64,000 nt of DNA from Pseudobdellovibrionaceae bacterium (GTDB lineage Bacteria > Bdellovibrionota > Bdellovibrionia > Bdellovibrionales > Bdellovibrionaceae). Location: the NCBI GenBank assembly GCA_016719575.1, contig JADJYV010000013.1, positions 1-64,000 of the forward strand, read 5' to 3'. Position 1 is the stretch's first letter. Every line of letters starts with the position of its first letter. The position numbers and the translations under genes are program-made. Below the pieces are notes generated by a model. That model did no database searches and was not told the origin of the DNA. It worked only from the letters and a program-made list of their open reading frames with translations. This document shows positions 41,952-50,799 of the stretch, piece by piece.

Positions 41952-42422
41952 GTGAAAATTGAGTTTATGCAAAGGGCGATACAGCTGTCGTTAGAGAATA
42001 TGAGAAAAGGTTCAGGGGGCCCTTTTGGCGCTGTCATTGTAAAAAATGGGAAAATCTTAGGCGAAGGCTGGAACCAGGTAACCTCCACAAACGATCCCTC
42101 GGCCCACGCCGAGGTGGTTGCCATCCGAGAAGCCTGTAAAAATCTTAACCATTTCGACCTTGAGGGAGAATCCGAAATTTACTGCAGTTGTGAACCATGC
42201 CCCATGTGTCTCTCCGCAATTTATTGGGCCCGTATCGACAAAATTTACTTTGCAAATACACGCCAGGATGCTGCCAATATTGGTTTTGATGATGAATTTC
42301 TTTATCAAGAAATTGTAAGGCCGTTGCCAGATCGGAAGGTGCCAATAAGACAGTATTGTCGTGAAGAGGCGCAAGCTGTCTTTACGGAATGGATGCAAAA
42401 GACAGATAAGGTTCTGTATTAA
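41952..42422 (+). CDS. guaD: Guanine deaminase, cytidine-deaminase fold
   Basis: A 156-residue zinc hydrolase that turns guanine into xanthine. GGPFGAVIVKNGKILGEGWN and SAHAEVVAIREACKNL (zinc His and Glu), then SCEPCPMCLSAIYWARI (two zinc Cys). The C-terminal YREEAQ-like tail and DDEFLYQEIVRPLPDRKVPI are specific for the B. subtilis GuaD type, not TadA. GTG start (GTGAAAATT) with GGAGGAACT. It converges with a small membrane protein gene. Confidence 0.88.
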   Translation: MKIEFMQRAIQLSLENMRKGSGGPFGAVIVKNGKILGEGWNQVTSTNDPSAHAEVVAIREACKNLNHFDLEGESEIYCSCEPCPMCLSAIYWARIDKIYFANTRQDAANIGFDDEFLYQEIVRPLPDRKVPIRQYCREEAQAVFTEWMQKTDKVLY

Positions 42423-42689
42423 TTAAAGCTCCGTATTAACATGAGTCGGATTAGTTCGTGGTTCCTTGTCTTTTAATTTGTTCCACATATAAAGGTGAAA
42501 GAAAAAGGCAATCAACCATTTTGCCCAAATTGCAGTCGCCCCGTGCGAGTAGGCATATATTCCTGTGGTTATAGAGTTTATGACACCCCATTGATGAAGG
42601 CGCACCCGATATGGCAAAACAATCGAAATTAGAAAAGTCGCTGTTGAAATCCAACCAATTGCTTCGATAAGTACGTACTTGAAGTCCAT
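42423..42689 (-). CDS. Small membrane protein, YgjV-like
   Basis: An 88-residue protein with three hydrophobic helices: AIGWISTATFLISIVLP, WGVINSITTGIYAYSHG and AIWAKWLIAFFFHLYMW. The pattern is like YgjV/SemiSWEET-type half-transporters that act as oligomers. Function is not known. It converges with guaD with no gap. Confidence 0.6.
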   Translation of the reverse strand: MDFKYVLIEAIGWISTATFLISIVLPYRVRLHQWGVINSITTGIYAYSHGATAIWAKWLIAFFFHLYMWNKLKDKEPRTNPTHVNTEL

Positions 42690-42802
42690 AGTGGACTATC
42701 TGCCATTGAAATTTAGTCAGTTGCAAGGATATTCTTTTTTGCAAAAGCCGCTATCTTTTAGAGCTGTTGTCTAAATGAGATCTTAACAGAATTTTCAGTA
42801 CG

Positions 42803-42821
42803 CCCCGGGGTTAAACCGGGG
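42803..42821. other. Hairpin over the stop codon of qmcA
   Basis: CCCCGG and CCGGGG pair with a 7-base loop that holds the TAA of qmcA. No T run follows on the minus strand, so it is not a standard terminator. Confidence 0.5.
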
Positions 42822-43746
42822 TGGTTGAGGACTGTTTATGTTTTACTCGATCAAAGACACTAAATGCGGATGCAATCATAGCGTTGGCGTCACTTACGTT
42901 GTTCGGTACGATCAACAGATCGGAATTGGTGGCCATATTGCCGAGCTGCTTGACGTACTCCTCAGCAACCTTAAAGGAAGCCGCAGACTGCCCGCCCTCA
43001 GTACTGAGAGCATCCCCTACCATTTTAATTCCATCGGCTGTAGCGCGTGCAATAGACAGTATTGCCTCCGCTTGACCGTGCGCTTGATTGATTTGTCGCT
43101 GTCGATCCGCCTCAGACTGTTTAATTACATCTTGCTTACGACCCTCGGCATTGTTGATCAATGAGTCTCTGGTCGCTTCGGACTCAAGAATTCTCGCGCG
43201 CTTTTCTCGCTCAGCACGCATTTGTTTTTCCATAGCATCAAGAACGTCTTTTGGTGGATTTATTGATTTAATTTCGTAACGTAAAACTTTAACACCCCAG
43301 GGTTGAGTGGCGTCATCAATCGCCATGACAACAGCGTTGTTGACCCGCTCTCTCTCTTCGAATGTTTTATCGAGATCTATTTTACCCACTTCTGAGCGCA
43401 AAGTAGTTTGAGCCAATTGAACAATTGCGAACTCATAATTATTAACTCCATAGGAAGCCGCCTTGGTGTCGATGACCCTATAAAACAGGACGCCATCGAC
43501 AGTGACTTGTACGTTGTCTTTGGTGATACAAATCTGGGGCGGTATGTCTAACACGGCTTCTTTGAGAGCCGTTTGATAGGCGATGCGATCAACAAAAGGA
43601 ATCAAGAAGTGCAATCCAGCTTCAATAGTCCGATCGTACTTACCCAGTCGTTCAATGATAAATGCAACTTGCTGCGGGACAATTTTGATAGACATGAGTA
43701 CGAAAATTACCGCGAACACTAAAAATGCAATTGAAATAAAATCCAT
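42811..43746 (-). CDS. qmcA: SPFH/stomatin-type membrane protein QmcA
   Basis: A 311-residue prohibitin-homology protein. One N-terminal helix (DFISIAFLVFAVIFVLMSI), then the SPFH domain IVPQQVAFIIERLGKYDRTI, PFVDRIAYQTALKEAVLDIPPQ and VLFYRVIDTKAASYGV, and the coiled-coil with KQMRAEREKRARILESEATRD. It builds membrane microdomain complexes, often with a NfeD partner. ATG at 43746 has GGAAGAGGTG, better than the GTG six bases upstream. The nfeD gene is 13 bases upstream on the same strand. Confidence 0.9.
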   Translation of the reverse strand: MDFISIAFLVFAVIFVLMSIKIVPQQVAFIIERLGKYDRTIEAGLHFLIPFVDRIAYQTALKEAVLDIPPQICITKDNVQVTVDGVLFYRVIDTKAASYGVNNYEFAIVQLAQTTLRSEVGKIDLDKTFEERERVNNAVVMAIDDATQPWGVKVLRYEIKSINPPKDVLDAMEKQMRAEREKRARILESEATRDSLINNAEGRKQDVIKQSEADRQRQINQAHGQAEAILSIARATADGIKMVGDALSTEGGQSAASFKVAEEYVKQLGNMATNSDLLIVPNNVSDANAMIASAFSVFDRVKHKQSSTTPV

Positions 43747-43759
43747 AATCACCTCTTCC

Positions 43760-44185
43760 TTAAATTACTTTTCTAATAAGCAAAACATTTCCGTCAATGC
43801 CCACAATGACAACGCAATCACCTTGTTTAATCTCGTCAGTTCCCAGGTTTGTCGCTAACCAGGTGGTACCTTGGTAGGTGATTCTGGTCTGTTTATGGGG
43901 AGCAATGGACTCATCAACTCGGATTTCTTTGCCAATGTCAGCAGAGAGTGTGATTGACTTCAATAATTTTTTTTGAATTTTCTTTCTAAGCGTGAAGACG
44001 CCGGCAACAGAAGTGATTGCGCACACAGCCATCTGAAGACCTAAAGTCATACCGAGTGAAGAGGCGAGGGCAGCAGCAAAACACCCAATAGCAACAAAGA
44101 CGAGAAAGAAGCTTGCTGTTAGCATTTCGCTAATTAATAGTAATAAGCCTAAAACAAGCCAAAGGCTTAAGCTGTCGACGTCCAT
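43760..44185 (-). CDS. NfeD-family membrane protein
   Basis: A 141-residue protein. Helices at about residues 5-60 (LWLVLGLLLLISEMLTASFF, VFVAIGCFAAALASSLGM and MAVCAITSVAGVFTL), then an OB-fold domain: ETRVDESIAPHKQTRITYQGTTWLAT in pieces, and KQGDCVVIVGIDGNVLLIRK at the end. NfeD partners with stomatin/SPFH proteins in membrane quality control; the qmcA gene directly follows. This is the short NfeD without the ClpP-like protease domain. Confidence 0.85.
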   Translation of the reverse strand: MDVDSLSLWLVLGLLLLISEMLTASFFLVFVAIGCFAAALASSLGMTLGLQMAVCAITSVAGVFTLRKKIQKKLLKSITLSADIGKEIRVDESIAPHKQTRITYQGTTWLATNLGTDEIKQGDCVVIVGIDGNVLLIRKVI

Positions 44186-44487
44186 GAGTTTCCTCCGCTT
44201 TCAGATTCTTAAAGGTCTTTTTTCAAGCTTTTGCATTTTCTCATGGAAGCTATCTTGGAGTGATTTTCATAGGCGAGCAAGTCTATACACGGCAAAAAGT
44301 CTACGAGGGGGTCGCCGCCCGTGTGAAACCCGAACCTAAGGGGCTTCTAGAAAAGCACTCATCAATCAGTTTGTGGCTTTGGGTGCATTTCGCGCAGCTC
44401 CATGCTACTTTGAGCTGGTCTTAACTGATTTTTACGATTTTATCGAAGTGACAGTTTGCAGATAGGAATGGGAAACTTTTTAATCGA
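44186..44487. other. 300-base intergenic region between nfeD and selO
   Basis: Divergent promoters are expected here. A reading frame from GTG 44260 to 44424 (55 codons) is open, but has no strong ribosome site and no known motif; I do not call it a gene. No clear RNA structure. Confidence 0.3.
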
Positions 44488-45909
44488 ATGAAACTACAAA
44501 ATACTTACCTCAATTTGCCGTCAATATTTTATCAGAAGGTCAATCCTTCACCTGTTGCCGAGCCGAAGCTTGTAGTCTTTAATGAGGCGCTCGCCAAAGA
44601 ACTCGGCCTTGATGTGGTTCAAATGAAAAGCGCGCCGGAAGTATTTTCTGGCAACAAAATTGTTCCGGGCTCAATACCGATTGCGCAAGCCTATGCCGGT
44701 CACCAGTTTGGACATTTGAACATACTTGGTGATGGACGCGCCCATCTACTGGGTGAAATTATTGATGCCCAGGGGCAGAGATGGGATATGCAGCTAAAGG
44801 GCTCGGGGCTGACGCCCTTTTCGCGAGGAGGAGATGGTCGCGCCGCCTTGGGGCCAATGCTTCGTGAGTATATTATATCCGAAGCAATGCATGCTTTAGG
44901 AATTCCCACTACCAGAAGTTTAGCGGTGGTTACAACGGGAGAGACTGTCGATCGCGATACTCGATTGCCTGGTGCGATTCTTACACGCATTGCCGCAAGT
45001 CATATTCGCGTTGGAACTTTTGAGTTTGCCGCGGTCAAAGGCGGGGTTGAAGCTGTTAAGGCTTTAGCGGACTATTCGATTTCCCGACATTATCCAGAGC
45101 TAATTAATTCTTCGAAAATGTATCTAGCGTTTCTTAATTCGGTTATTAGAAGCCAAGCCCTTTTGATCGCAAAGTGGATGAACGTGGGCTTCATACATGG
45201 GGTCATGAATACCGACAATATGACAATCTCAGGTGAAACTATTGATTATGGTCCTTGTGCCTTTTTGGATGAATATGATTTAAGCAAAGTTTTTAGTTCT
45301 ATTGATCAACGCGGACGCTATGCCTTTGGCAACCAGCCCCTGATTGCGCAATGGAATTTGGCGAGACTCGCTGAGACTTTGATTCCTTTACTCGATGATG
45401 ATCAGAAGGTGTCTATAAAACTTGCAGAAGAAGCGATTGTCAGCTTTTTCGGGTTATTTCAGAAGTTTCATCTGCAAGGACAGTGTGCAAAGTTGGGTTT
45501 TGAAAAAATATATCCGGAGGATGCAAAGTTGATTCAGCAACTTTTCCAATGTATGACTCAAGCCAAGGCAGACTATACAATGATATTCCGTGCTCTTACC
45601 GAAGAAAAATTGCATCAGCACGTGGAATTTCAGCAATGGATGAAAAGTTGGGAGCAAAGAGTTCAAGCAGAGGGGCTGTCCATTGCTGATGCAGTTAAAA
45701 TAATGAAAAAAAACAATCCCGTAGTGATTCCGCGGAACCATTTTGTTGAAGAAGCCTTGAAGGAGGCCTCTGTAAATTACAATTACGCGCCAATTGAAGC
45801 ACTAGCGAAGATTTTAAAAGAACCCTTTAAGGAGACTTCAGAAAACACCAAGTTTCGAGAGTCTCAGCCAGGCCATTCCCTGCATTTTCAAACCTTTTGC
45901 GGGACGTAA
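44488..45909 (+). CDS. selO: SelO-type protein adenylyltransferase (YdiU)
   Basis: A 473-residue pseudokinase-fold enzyme that AMPylates proteins on Ser, Thr or Tyr. Family blocks: AYAGHQFGHLNILGDGRAHLLGE in pieces, WDMQLKGSGLTPFSRGGDGRAALG (nucleotide loop with Lys), RTAS-like ILTRIAASHIRVGTFEFAA, and VGFIHGVMNTDNMTISGETIDYGPCAFLD with the catalytic Asn/Asp pair; ends CGT, the usual SelO tail. SelO controls redox proteins. Starts with ATG, weak SD. Its stop abuts a broken chrA gene on the other strand. Confidence 0.92.
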   Translation: MKLQNTYLNLPSIFYQKVNPSPVAEPKLVVFNEALAKELGLDVVQMKSAPEVFSGNKIVPGSIPIAQAYAGHQFGHLNILGDGRAHLLGEIIDAQGQRWDMQLKGSGLTPFSRGGDGRAALGPMLREYIISEAMHALGIPTTRSLAVVTTGETVDRDTRLPGAILTRIAASHIRVGTFEFAAVKGGVEAVKALADYSISRHYPELINSSKMYLAFLNSVIRSQALLIAKWMNVGFIHGVMNTDNMTISGETIDYGPCAFLDEYDLSKVFSSIDQRGRYAFGNQPLIAQWNLARLAETLIPLLDDDQKVSIKLAEEAIVSFFGLFQKFHLQGQCAKLGFEKIYPEDAKLIQQLFQCMTQAKADYTMIFRALTEEKLHQHVEFQQWMKSWEQRVQAEGLSIADAVKIMKKNNPVVIPRNHFVEEALKEASVNYNYAPIEALAKILKEPFKETSENTKFRESQPGHSLHFQTFCGT

Positions 45910-46221
45910 GCGAAGAGCAAATAGGCCAGGCCAATTGCCGATTCTATATCCAATGTGAATTGCTAGCTCTGTCGAATTTGGTCCAGGAATAAGATTGGTT
46001 GCGCCAAACAGATCAAGAAACTCTTCTCTAGAAAGCCATCGTCGTCGGCGAACGATTTCATCTTCCATCATGGCGACATGTGCCGCTGGCCCCCCAAATG
46101 CAATCATTCCTAATTTTGCAAAGACGAGCAGGATTTCTTTAAGAGTCGGTTTTGACACTAATTTAGATGTCCAACTGGCGAAATTGTTGCGAAGAACTGT
46201 CAAACTCCCAGAGTTGGCCAA
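45910..46221 (-). pseudogene. 5' fragment of a chromate transporter gene (chrA)
   Basis: FAKLGMIAFGGPAAHVAMMEDE, RRRRWLSREEFLDLFGATNLIP and GPNSTELAIHIGYRIGNWPGL are the first part of ChrA (about 95 of about 390 residues). The homology breaks at the stop of selO, after which the frame reads antisense to selO. No start with a good ribosome site is obvious; the frame overlaps the carbonic anhydrase end by 59 bases. A deletion removed the rest. Non-functional. Confidence 0.75.
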
Positions 46222-46786
46222 GTTCTAGATCAAAATAGATTCCAATAATATTTAATTGTCGTGAAGAAATAGCTTCTTGTATGAAAGGAAAGGTCCCTAG
46301 GTTTTTTAGAGAAATTTTGAGTGATTCCATTTCAGCAAATCGACATTGTGTATCCTCATCAGCATTTGGATATTCTTTGAGGACATGTCGTCTGGCCTCA
46401 TAAGCAATGCCCATCCATTGGCTGATAAAGCTATTTGAGTCCTCCCCGGGGCCACGCAGGAGTGCTCGAATACCGCCACATTGTCGGTGACCAAGGATAA
46501 TAATATTTTCAACTCGAAGATTTACTACGGCAAATTCAAGGGCCGAGCTTGTTCCATGAAATCCAACAGCAGCAGGCTCGCAAGGAGGAATCAGATTTGC
46601 GACATTGCGAACAACAAAGAGCTCGCCAGGGGATGCTCCAGTTAGAATTGCCGGGTCTACACGAGAGTCGCTACATCCGATGAGTAGAGTTTTCGGAGTT
46701 TGCCCCGACGTTGCAAGCCTTTGATAAATAGTATCGCTTTCGTCTTGAAGAAAGTATTTTTCGCGAAATCGCCTAAACCCAGCCAT
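46163..46786 (-). CDS. Beta-class carbonic anhydrase
   Basis: A 207-residue zinc enzyme that interconverts CO2 and bicarbonate. Zinc ligands are Cys and Asp-Arg pair in LLIGCSDSRVDPAI, and His-Cys in ILGHRQCGGIRALL; ARDVGNxx-like VRNVANLIPP and VGFHGTSSALEFAV follow the family plan. I start at MAGFRRFREKYF, which matches the family N-terminus; eight residues upstream another ATG exists. It runs into the broken chrA region, with a 3' overlap. Confidence 0.88.
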   Translation of the reverse strand: MAGFRRFREKYFLQDESDTIYQRLATSGQTPKTLLIGCSDSRVDPAILTGASPGELFVVRNVANLIPPCEPAAVGFHGTSSALEFAVVNLRVENIIILGHRQCGGIRALLRGPGEDSNSFISQWMGIAYEARRHVLKEYPNADEDTQCRFAEMESLKISLKNLGTFPFIQEAISSRQLNIIGIYFDLELGQLWEFDSSSQQFRQLDI

Positions 46787-46874
46787 GAGTCTGTAAATTG
46801 ATATATTCATAGAGATTCAGAGAGTAAACCACACCAGATTTCGAGTCTCAAGTACAAAGCGAGAGTCATTCTAA

Positions 46875-47510
46875 TTACTGTCGGGGTTTTTCTATGACTT
46901 TTTCTTCCTGAACAAAGTAACGGAGTCCAACTAGAATGCCATACTGATCGGAGTCTTCATTTTTTTTTCTAGTTAGCGAGGCAGAATAGCGGCCTCCGAG
47001 TACCCCAGCGAATTTTTGATTGCTCCAAAATTCCCACTGCATTGCCCCATCGAAACCGTATTCTGTAATGTCTCGGGCCGAAGTGTCGATAAAATCTGGG
47101 GGCGTAAAGTCACTTGAGACAATAGAATGAGAACCTATCGAGTATGCAGAATAAAAGGCAAGGGAGGCAGAAAACGTATCAGATAACCACCATCTGTAGC
47201 CCATGGTGATGTGCATAACCTGGGTTCGCTCCACCAGATATTTTCCTGCATCTTCTCGATAGAAGAGCATTGAGGGAGAGTAAATCATTGCAATTTCAAG
47301 GCTGCCGGTATTGCTAATATCGCCAACGGCAATGAGCGCATAGGAGCCGAGATAGGAGGATTTGTCTTTCGAGCTTTTCCCTTGAAAATTTGTTTTATTG
47401 ATATAGGGTCCCAAGGTGGCTGTTACTTTGCCTTCTTTTGGAGTATAAGCCAAACTTGTCTTAGGGGTTAAAAAAAAGATGGGAAGCAAGAGGACCATTA
47501 GTAACTTCAT
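46875..47510 (-). CDS. Outer-membrane or periplasmic beta-barrel protein, unknown
   Basis: A 211-residue protein with signal peptide MKLLMVLLLPIFFLTPKTSLA. Mature sequence has alternating strands (YALIAVGDISN, LEIAMIYSPSMLFYRED, VMHITMGYRWWLSDTFSASLAFY, AGVLGGRYSASLTRKK, YGILVGLRYFV), the pattern of an outer-membrane barrel of about ten strands, although it ends in a charged tail (VIEKPRQ). Divergent from the next gene, 35 bases apart; the two share a promoter region. Confidence 0.7.
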   Translation of the reverse strand: MKLLMVLLLPIFFLTPKTSLAYTPKEGKVTATLGPYINKTNFQGKSSKDKSSYLGSYALIAVGDISNTGSLEIAMIYSPSMLFYREDAGKYLVERTQVMHITMGYRWWLSDTFSASLAFYSAYSIGSHSIVSSDFTPPDFIDTSARDITEYGFDGAMQWEFWSNQKFAGVLGGRYSASLTRKKNEDSDQYGILVGLRYFVQEEKVIEKPRQ

Positions 47511-47545
47511 GGGTGCAGATTAAATTTGATGGCAGATGAATTTCA

Positions 47546-48481
47546 ATGAAAATCTTTTTTAAAAACTTCTTGTTTCTTCATGTCATGATAGTGAGCCTAC
47601 TTTTTAGTCCTCACATAAGGGCAGAGTCAGAACGCGGTGAGTGGGAAAAATGGTTCATAAAAAGTAATAAGGCGGTCTCAGAATGGTTTGACGGGGCTGC
47701 TGAGGGGTTAGATTTGTTTTTAGCGGGTCGAAAGTTGACAAATCGACCCAACGAATCGTTTTTAAGAATCGAAAATTCGACTCATTCTATGGAAGGACAA
47801 GAGATAACAAACTCTACCGGTCTTATCGTTAATCCGCGATTGCCAAATCTAGAAGAATTTTGGCATCTCAAGTTTTCTACCTATGATGAACAAGAAGAAC
47901 GCCGAAGTGCTAAAAACGATTATTTACGGCAAACTCAGCGGCGTAAAAATTATGGAGCCTCGGTCGGAATGTTTAGAAAATTAGGTAACATTCGGACCGC
48001 GTTTCAGCCGCGCATCGAACTCCAAGATCCGCTTAAGGTGTCGCACTCTTTGACTTTTGAAAGTGTTGCCGATTCTCGAACGTTTTGGGTTAATCCTAAA
48101 ATAGAATTTTATGCTAGCCCCGAAAAGGGGGTTGGTATTTTTCAGGCTTTAAATTTCAATTTCATTCTTTCAAAAGTATATGCTCTGACTCTCATCAATC
48201 AAGGTGATTACGAAGATCGGCAACATTTGTATACTGTAACGAATGGACTATCTCTGGGGCAAATACTTACCGAACAGTCAACACTCTCTTATAATATCTT
48301 ATTTACGACGACGAATCGCCCTTCTTATATGCTAGAGAGTTATAACATTTCAGTTTCTTGTAGCCAGTTAATATACAAGCGTGTTTTAGACTTTCAAATT
48401 ATTCCGAATGTTGACTTCGCGTACACCAATCAATTTAATGGTGTGGCCGGATTGACGGTGGTCTTCAATCTTCATTTTTGA
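47546..48481 (+). CDS. Outer-membrane protein of unknown function
   Basis: A 311-residue protein with a signal peptide ending SPHIRAES. A helix-rich start (WEKWFIKSNKAVSEWFDG, GLDLFLAGRKLTNRPNES) precedes many amphipathic strands (ESFLRIENSTHS, FWHLKFSTYD, KNYGASVGMFR, HSLTFESVA, QALNFNFILSKVYALTLIN, LSYNILFTTTNRP) and a final strand GLTVVFNLHF ending in Phe, a BAM signature. Outer-membrane barrel of unknown role. Start is ATG, SD weak (TCAATG). Tail is 19 bases from an SDR gene. Confidence 0.72.
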   Translation: MKIFFKNFLFLHVMIVSLLFSPHIRAESERGEWEKWFIKSNKAVSEWFDGAAEGLDLFLAGRKLTNRPNESFLRIENSTHSMEGQEITNSTGLIVNPRLPNLEEFWHLKFSTYDEQEERRSAKNDYLRQTQRRKNYGASVGMFRKLGNIRTAFQPRIELQDPLKVSHSLTFESVADSRTFWVNPKIEFYASPEKGVGIFQALNFNFILSKVYALTLINQGDYEDRQHLYTVTNGLSLGQILTEQSTLSYNILFTTTNRPSYMLESYNISVSCSQLIYKRVLDFQIIPNVDFAYTNQFNGVAGLTVVFNLHF

Positions 48482-48500
48482 CTCTTAGTTACGGGGCTTC

Positions 48501-49436
48501 ATGATTCAGTTATGGTATTGGTTTAAACGCAAAGAAAAATTCCTGCATTCCTTTAAGCCCGTTGTTTTAATCACGGGTTGTAGCACAGGCGTTGGTCACG
48601 CCCTTGCTACGCTATTGTATTCTCAGAATCAGTATCGGGTTGTTGTGACAGCAAGAAGCAAATCTCTGGCAGCTCTCCAGCAAACATTTAAAGAAAACGA
48701 ACGATTTATGGTTCGTGCACTTGATGTTACATCAGAGCAACAGAGATCTAGTCTTATTAAAGAAATTGAAAGTTCATGGGGCGCCGTTAATATTTTGGTG
48801 AATAACGCTGGAATTAGCTATCGCGCGGTTCTTGAGCATATGACTGAGCAAGACGAGTTACATCAGATGGCAACGAACTATTTAGGGCCCGTTAATTTAA
48901 TTCGCCAGGTCTTGCCAGGAATGAGAGAAATCGGAAGAGGTAAAATTATAAATATTTCATCCGTTAGTGGAATGCTCGCCATGCCGACGATGTCTTCGTA
49001 CAGCGCTTCTAAATATGCGCTAGAGGGCGTAAGCGAAGCACTTTGGTATGAGGCCAAGCCTCTCGGCATTAATGTGACCTTGATTCAGCCTGGATTTATT
49101 CGCTCAAATTCTTTTCGAAATGTTTACTATACTGAAAAATCGAATCCCGAAGCTGTTAAAGGACAAATTTATGAGGACTATTATAAAAGCATGACTCCAT
49201 TTGTCGAGCGCCTGATGAGCTTAAGTCTGACAAGTCCACAGGCGATAGCAAAACTTGTTTTGAAGGTTATTCAGACCGAAAATCCCCCTTTATGGATCCC
49301 AGCAACTTTAGATGCGGCTGTATTCTATTATTTGCGTCGACTTGTGCCACGAAGATTTTTGCTTCCGATTTTATTCATACTTTTACCGAAGTCACGCAGC
49401 TGGGGCAAAAGTTATACTCATCGTAGAAAACCCTAG
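48501..49436 (+). CDS. Short-chain dehydrogenase/reductase, membrane-associated
   Basis: A 311-residue SDR. TGCSTGVGHALAT is the NADP loop, DVTSEQQR marks the next strand, NNAGISYRAVLEHM, NISSVSGMLAMPTMSSYSASKYALEG gives Ser-Tyr-Lys, and PGFIRSNSF follows. The last 40 residues (YYLRRLVPRRFLLPILFILLP) are hydrophobic with basic flanks, likely a membrane anchor, as in sterol or retinol-type SDRs. Substrate not known. Ends 4 bases inside the convergent receiver-like gene. Confidence 0.8.
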   Translation: MIQLWYWFKRKEKFLHSFKPVVLITGCSTGVGHALATLLYSQNQYRVVVTARSKSLAALQQTFKENERFMVRALDVTSEQQRSSLIKEIESSWGAVNILVNNAGISYRAVLEHMTEQDELHQMATNYLGPVNLIRQVLPGMREIGRGKIINISSVSGMLAMPTMSSYSASKYALEGVSEALWYEAKPLGINVTLIQPGFIRSNSFRNVYYTEKSNPEAVKGQIYEDYYKSMTPFVERLMSLSLTSPQAIAKLVLKVIQTENPPLWIPATLDAAVFYYLRRLVPRRFLLPILFILLPKSRSWGKSYTHRRKP

Positions 49437-50713
49437 GCAACCTCGGTTTCAAACAGTACTTTTTTCTTTTCTTCATAGCTGTCAATAAGGCTATTGAGAT
49501 AGTTTTGTGCTTTGTATTTTGCTAGAGCTGGGACGGATCCTTTTTGCAAATGAAGATGAGTAATCCCTTGTTTTTTTAGCCGATCAATCTGCTTTTGATA
49601 AAAAAAGCCACCGTTCGGAGTATAAAGGACAAACTTGTTATTGATTTCAAGGTAAATGTAAAGATTGAACTCAACTTTACAGTCTCCTTTGAGATCTTGA
49701 AGTTGAATTTTTATCATATCAGAATGCTTGGACCTATCTAGATAAGGTATGAGTGGCTTGGTCGAAAAAAAAGCAAGTGCTAATTCACGTCCGAGATGGG
49801 CAGCCGTCTTCAAAAAATCAGCATATTCAAGAGCCCATGGTTCAAATTCGACTTGTTTGATGTGCAGACGTGATATATCGGTTTCTGTGACAGGCTCATC
49901 GTTGTCTTTAAGAAATTTAAAAAGTGCTTTTTGAATATTTTTGATAAAACTCTCTTCGATAGCCTCATCGTTTCCTAGGACTGCTACCAAATATCCAGAA
50001 AATCTTTTTGAATCGATAAAAATACAAGTTGGATGGACCGTCATAGAGACGTTATCAATTATATTTCCATCAAGTATTTCAACATTGCCAATGAGCGACG
50101 TCTGTGTTGCTCGTGCGATTAACGTGTCGTTTGTGCTATTCAATTTTCGAAGTTCTTGAAGCCGCTGTTGGTGGGGCGACATATTTTCGTTTAACATATG
50201 CACAGTGCCGAGCCCAGGATTGGTTTTACTTTTTCCAGAAATATACACGCCGGAGACATCATTATTCGCTTTTAAAAAAGCAGGGAGTCTGTAACTGTCG
50301 GATTGTTTTTCGCGCAGTTTTCCCGGTGTTCCTTGGGCTTTAGTACATTTGTTTATACAGCGTTCAACGGCTGGTCCGGTGATAGGAGCATAGATTTTGT
50401 AAACTGTCGGAGAAGACGTTAGATTATTAAATGACTTTGCTGACGTGGATTCGGCAAACGAAATAATTGTTACGTCAAATTTTTCTTGAATCAGTTTGGG
50501 TAAAGATAGAACTTTTTTATTTTCGTGATCTACACTAATAAGAATATAATCGTATTCTTTTGAAACCACCTGAATTAAGGCATTTTTGACATCGGAAGTT
50601 GAATAGACTTCCCAACCTCGGTTCCTCAGAAAAGTTTCTGTTGAGGTCATGGTATTAGTGTCTGACTTCAGTATTAATAGAGACTGTGAGGCCTTTGCCG
50701 TAGTAATCGTCAT
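49433..50713 (-). CDS. Receiver-like protein with long C-terminal sensory/regulatory part
   Basis: A 426-residue protein. Residues 10-125 look like a degenerate response-regulator receiver: SLLILKSDTNTMTST (acid pair poor), YDYILISVDHEN (Asp-equivalent), VTIISFAEST and TVYKIYAPITGPA. A low-complexity linker follows. The C-terminal half has TCIFIDSKRFSGYLVAVLGN and then KVEFNLYIYLEINNKFVLYT and GGFFYQKQIDRLKKQGITHLH, a short block seen in regulators that sit before HD-GYP or DUF3391-type domains. No DNA-binding domain. Role not known; perhaps a signalling adaptor. Confidence 0.6.
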   Translation of the reverse strand: MTITTAKASQSLLILKSDTNTMTSTETFLRNRGWEVYSTSDVKNALIQVVSKEYDYILISVDHENKKVLSLPKLIQEKFDVTIISFAESTSAKSFNNLTSSPTVYKIYAPITGPAVERCINKCTKAQGTPGKLREKQSDSYRLPAFLKANNDVSGVYISGKSKTNPGLGTVHMLNENMSPHQQRLQELRKLNSTNDTLIARATQTSLIGNVEILDGNIIDNVSMTVHPTCIFIDSKRFSGYLVAVLGNDEAIEESFIKNIQKALFKFLKDNDEPVTETDISRLHIKQVEFEPWALEYADFLKTAAHLGRELALAFFSTKPLIPYLDRSKHSDMIKIQLQDLKGDCKVEFNLYIYLEINNKFVLYTPNGGFFYQKQIDRLKKQGITHLHLQKGSVPALAKYKAQNYLNSLIDSYEEKKKVLFETEVA

Positions 50714-50799
50714 GTCTTCTTAACGGCAATTTTTCAAAATACATTCACGTCTAGAGCTGGCCTTAGGGTGGTATTTCGAATAAATAATTTAGGAATTTC

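Noticed and set aside
42803..42821. Terminator of qmcA
   Set aside because: The stem is strong but lies on the stop codon and no T-run follows; called only a hairpin.
44260..44424. Open frame of 55 codons between nfeD and selO
   Set aside because: GTG start without good spacing to a ribosome site, no motif, no homologue known.
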